Shown here piece after piece: positions 61,122-64,000 of a stretch of 64,000 bases of DNA. The notes under the pieces were generated by a model that worked only from the letters and a program-made list of their open reading frames with translations, did not search any database and had not been told where the DNA came from. The DNA comes from Rickettsia akari str. Hartford (lineage in GTDB: Bacteria > Pseudomonadota > Alphaproteobacteria > Rickettsiales > Rickettsiaceae), in NCBI RefSeq assembly GCF_000018205.1, contig NC_009881.1:1167061-1231060 (forward strand), read 5' to 3'. The position numbers and the translations under genes were made by a program. How positions within the stretch are numbered: the first letter of the stretch is position 1; every line of letters starts with the position of its first letter.

Positions 61122-61559
61122 TTAATCAAATGGTTTCACTATAACCATTATTACTGCAATAACCATACAAATAGCTGGAATTTCATTAACTATACGGTAA
61201 AATTTTTCTGAATGGATATTTTTGCCGTTTGCAAAACATTTCCGCCATCTTACAAGTAAACCGTGAAATATCACTAAAATTAACACTGCAAACATTTTAA
61301 TGTGAAACCAAGTATCAAGAGCAACAAACCCATAAATATGAGCATTTATTAAACCGAATACAAATGTGCTAATCATTGCCGGATTCATAATAAATCTGAG
61401 TAATTTTAGCTCCATTACTTGTAAAGTACTATCCAGTTCACTACCTGTTTTAGCTTTGGTATGATAAACATATATTCTAGGCAAATAAAGAAGTCCTGCC
61501 ATCCAACATATAGCAGATATCAGATGTACTGACTTAAACCATAGATAGTAACTTGCCAT
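61122..61559 (-). CDS. hemJ: Protoporphyrinogen IX oxidase HemJ
   Basis: A 145-residue membrane protein with four helices. Conserved residues: KSVHLISAICWMAGLLYLPR (the His in HxxxxxxW), YVYHTKA, and FHIKMFAVLILVIFHG with His and Lys. HemJ oxidises protoporphyrinogen IX to protoporphyrin IX in alphaproteobacteria lacking HemG/HemY. It lies 11 bases after hemH in the same direction; hemE-hemH-hemJ cover three of the last haem steps. Confidence 0.9.
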   Translation of the reverse strand: MASYYLWFKSVHLISAICWMAGLLYLPRIYVYHTKAKTGSELDSTLQVMELKLLRFIMNPAMISTFVFGLINAHIYGFVALDTWFHIKMFAVLILVIFHGLLVRWRKCFANGKNIHSEKFYRIVNEIPAICMVIAVIMVIVKPFD

Positions 61560-61570
61560 TCTTTTCCTTA

Positions 61571-62605
61571 TTAATTTGTTAATTTACATAAACATTTAGT
61601 AAATTCGCTTGGACATATTCTTGTACTAGAACTACTCGTGACTAAATTAGTATCAACCTTATTGATAAATCGTAGCAATATATTTGTCAAACTATTAATA
61701 AAAATTTTATTTGTTCCAAGTGTCGGAATTCGAGTATATTGAATTTCATATTTATCTGCGATTAATTTATATTCAATATCAAGTTCTACTAGTGTTTCAA
61801 CATGCTCGGATACAAATGATATAGGTACGATAATTATGTTTTTTTTTAACTTTCCTGCTAGCTCTATTTCATTTTCCGTATTTGGTTTTAACCACTCTAT
61901 ATGTCCTACTCTACTTTGGTAAGTTATCTTATAATCTAGATCTTTTATATTTAATTCTTTGACTATTGCTTTTACAGTTTCTTTTATCTGAAAACTATAA
62001 GGGTCACCTGCTTTTATTATTTTTTCTGGTAACCCGTGAGCAGAAAATAATACACGAAAATTTTTATCGTTGAGTTTTTCATTAATCAATGAAACATGGG
62101 TTTTTATAAAATGTTCTTCTGTAGGATAACAACAAATTGTTTTAATTGGAATATCAATATCAAGGTTTTGTAAAAAATTTTTAACCGATGATCCTGTCGT
62201 AGTACTTGAAAATTGAGGATATAGAGGCAATAATATTATTTCACTCGGATTATATATTTTTATTTGACCTATTACTTCTTTAGCAAACGGTGCTGAATAT
62301 CTCATATTTATAAAAATAGCAAAATCTTCTTTTATAAGTTGTTTTAACTTTTCGGTTAGTGCTAATTTCTGCTCCTCTGTTTCCTGAAGTAAAGAAGATT
62401 TACCACCGATTAAAGAATAAATTTTTTGAGATTTTTTCTCTCTAGTGATAGAAATTATTTTTGCAATAATATATCGTAATGGATTCGGTAGATTAATTAT
62501 AGCTTTGTCATAGAACAGATTAAACAGAAAATACTTCACTGATTTAAGGTCTTTTGGACCTCCTAAATTAAAAAGTACTATTGCTATTTTTCTTCTTTTA
62601 TTCAC
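61571..62605 (-). CDS. hemH: Ferrochelatase
   Basis: A 344-residue enzyme that inserts ferrous iron into protoporphyrin IX. Blocks: [15 protein letters not shown] near the start, [35 protein letters not shown] with the metal-binding His, and [16 protein letters not shown] with the catalytic His-Glu. The C-terminus has three cysteines ([13 protein letters not shown]) that could bind a [2Fe-2S] cluster, as in some bacterial ferrochelatases. Its start overlaps hemE by eight bases. Confidence 0.95.
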   Translation of the reverse strand: MNKRRKIAIVLFNLGGPKDLKSVKYFLFNLFYDKAIINLPNPLRYIIAKIISITREKKSQKIYSLIGGKSSLLQETEEQKLALTEKLKQLIKEDFAIFINMRYSAPFAKEVIGQIKIYNPSEIILLPLYPQFSSTTTGSSVKNFLQNLDIDIPIKTICCYPTEEHFIKTHVSLINEKLNDKNFRVLFSAHGLPEKIIKAGDPYSFQIKETVKAIVKELNIKDLDYKITYQSRVGHIEWLKPNTENEIELAGKLKKNIIIVPISFVSEHVETLVELDIEYKLIADKYEIQYTRIPTLGTNKIFINSLTNILLRFINKVDTNLVTSSSSTRICPSEFTKCLCKLTN

Positions 62606-63614
62606 AAGACCTAATACACTCTGTTAAAAATTCTACATTTTCCGGAGGTGTTTTAGGCAAAATACCATGTCCTAAATTAAAGATAAAATTCTTTCCTTTC
62701 ATTTCCTGAATAATTTTATAAGCTTTTTCTTTGATAATTTCTTTATTAGTTAATAATACAACAGGATCTAAATTACCTTGTACTATTACCTTGTCACTCC
62801 ACTTTTTCATTTTTTCAAGAGGGACCATTTGATCTACAGCTAAAATATCTACTGGTACTTCTTTTATAAATTTTTCGTACAATAATCCAGCTCCTTTAGG
62901 AAAAGCAATCATAGGAATTTTTGGAAAAACTTCTTTTACTTTCAGTATAATCTTTTTTGTCGGCTCTATTACAAATTTAGTAAACTCATCTTCTGGAAGT
63001 ACTCCTGACCATGAATCGAAAAGCTTTAAGACATCTGCCCCAGATTTTGCCTGATTTATAAGATGATCAGCTGTTTTTTCCGTAATAAAATTTAATAATT
63101 CTTTAGCAAGTATTTTATTTTCATATATAAATTTTTTGCTCGTTTTAAAATCATGTTTTCCTTTTCCTTCTAGCATATAACTCATAACTGTCCAAGGACT
63201 ACCTGCAAATCCTATTAAAGAAGTGGTGGAAGTTAAGTCTGCTTTTACTTTTTTTATTATTTCGTAAACTTTCCCTAATTTATTATTCGGATTGCTTTGT
63301 AGATATTTAAAATCTTCTTGTGATTTAAACTGCTTTAATATAGGTCCTATATTTTCTTTAAAATCTATTTCCCATCCAAAAGCATGAGGTAAAACTAATA
63401 TATCAGAAAAAATAATAGCTGCATCGAATCCATAACGTTTTATCGGTTGTAATGTTACTTCCGTTGCTTTGTTAACATCATAACAAAAATCTAGAAAATT
63501 TTTTGTTGTTTCTCTTACTTTTTTATATTCTGACAGATATCTGCCTGCTTGACGCATAAACCAAATAGGTATTTTATTATTATTTCCTTTCAACGGATTT
63601 GAAATTTGATTCAT
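62598..63614 (-). CDS. hemE: Uroporphyrinogen decarboxylase
   Basis: A 338-residue enzyme that decarboxylates uroporphyrinogen III to coproporphyrinogen III. The signature [17 protein letters not shown], the catalytic Asp region [26 protein letters not shown] and [13 protein letters not shown] are present. It is the first gene of hemE-hemH-hemJ, transcribed away from the adjoining replication-origin segment. Confidence 0.96.
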   Translation of the reverse strand: MNQISNPLKGNNNKIPIWFMRQAGRYLSEYKKVRETTKNFLDFCYDVNKATEVTLQPIKRYGFDAAIIFSDILVLPHAFGWEIDFKENIGPILKQFKSQEDFKYLQSNPNNKLGKVYEIIKKVKADLTSTTSLIGFAGSPWTVMSYMLEGKGKHDFKTSKKFIYENKILAKELLNFITEKTADHLINQAKSGADVLKLFDSWSGVLPEDEFTKFVIEPTKKIILKVKEVFPKIPMIAFPKGAGLLYEKFIKEVPVDILAVDQMVPLEKMKKWSDKVIVQGNLDPVVLLTNKEIIKEKAYKIIQEMKGKNFIFNLGHGILPKTPPENVEFLTECIRSCE

Positions 63615-64000
63615 ACTAAATACTAAAATAATAAATATATTTATTATTGTTGTGTATGTAAACAGAATTATGTAAGTTAAATGTTTTAAACAGAGTTATC
63701 AACAAAATTTTTATTAAAATATTCTTAAAAATATAGGTATTTTAATTATTATTCACATAAGTTTATAATGAATTTATACAAGTGGATAATTAAGTGTAAA
63801 ATTCATTTATATCTTGGAAAAGACTATTTTTTCAAAGAAAAATGATATTTATTCACAATTTTATCCACAAACTATTTATTTAAAAGAAAGCACACTAGAT
63901 TTACTTGATTTAATAAGGATTTGAGGAAATTTTTTAATAGATTTTAATAGTAAAAATAATAAGTTATTAAAAAATTTATCCACAATTACATGTGTAAAGT
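63615..64000. other. oriC: Chromosomal replication origin (oriC), at least in part
   Basis: A gene-free, extremely AT-rich segment directly upstream of hemE. Two perfect DnaA boxes TTATCCACA lie at 63861-63869 and 63976-63984; two TTATTCACA (TTATNCACA) at 63749-63757 and 63849-63857; near matches at 63696-63704 (TTATCAACA) and 63781-63789 (reverse TTATCCACT). TTAA pairs spaced by five or six bases occur at 63677-63689 and 63934-63947, near the CtrA pattern TTAA-N7-TTAA but not exact. In Caulobacter and R. prowazekii oriC is next to hemE. It likely extends past the window edge. Confidence 0.8.

Overview
This window comes from a Rickettsia chromosome, most likely of the spotted fever group. I infer this from the very AT-rich sequence, the rickettsial versions of gltA, rpoD and the retropepsin-like protease, a fused prmC-trmB gene, the large number of rickettsial palindromic repeats between and inside genes, and the mix of intact housekeeping genes with many gene remnants. 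The species cannot be fixed from sequence inspection alone.

Layout. 1-7.2 kb: 3' end of htpG, hemA, a decaying repeat protein, tig, obgE and gltA. 7.3-11.4 kb: a parDE-like remnant, a uracil-DNA glycosylase carrying an in-frame RPE-1, rluD, an IS1-like remnant and an RHH-mazF remnant. 11.4-19.1 kb: the prmC-trmB fusion, sua5, glyS/glyQ, a phd-vapC remnant, queH and a frameshifted proP. 19.4-22.9 kb: three uncharacterised genes, two with the topology of pilus or secretion assembly-platform proteins. 23.1-28.1 kb: alaS and a decayed TPR-like gene. 28.2-36.9 kb: truA, rpoD-dnaG plus a SEC59/DGK1-family gene, greA, split pntA, lolA and the 4.5S RNA gene. 37.2-45.6 kb: dnaX-ybaB, the aspartic protease, remnants of a serine hydrolase and a phd-relE pair, glnQ, an MBL hydrolase, a PAP2 phosphatase, lptF, holC and tRNA-Leu(UAG). 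45.6-54.6 kb: dapE, a decayed restriction-modification gene, a decayed nhaA, a ydcF-lipB-ampD operon, tRNA-Thr(UGU), rpsP, rpmG and mutL with a zinc-finger gene. 54.8-57.5 kb: a hydroxybutyrate dehydrogenase pseudogene broken partly by an inverted duplication, an unknown remnant and an AAA/DUF4143 ATPase remnant. 57.6-63.6 kb: an intact proP, hemF, a BRO-type antirepressor remnant, then hemJ-hemH-hemE. 63.6-64.0 kb: a gene-free AT-rich segment with DnaA boxes next to hemE, matching the known rickettsial/Caulobacter oriC position.

The genes mainly serve core information processing (replication dnaG, dnaX, holC; transcription rpoD, greA; translation alaS, glyQS, prmC, rluD, truA, rpsP, rpmG), haem synthesis (hemA, F, J, H, E), envelope maintenance (lolA, lptF, ampD, PAP2, dapE) and import of host solutes (proP, glnQ). 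Between them the genome is eroding: four type II toxin-antitoxin modules, a restriction system, an antiporter, an IS element and several accessory genes are all at different stages of decay. About twenty-five palindromic repeats occupy the intergenic space; some are nested, two sit in frame inside genes, and one supplies the C-terminus of a protein.

The best candidates for something new are the uncharacterised three-gene platform-like cluster, the inverted-copy mutation in the dehydrogenase pseudogene, the poly-A slippage candidate in dnaX, and the nested or exonised palindromic repeats.
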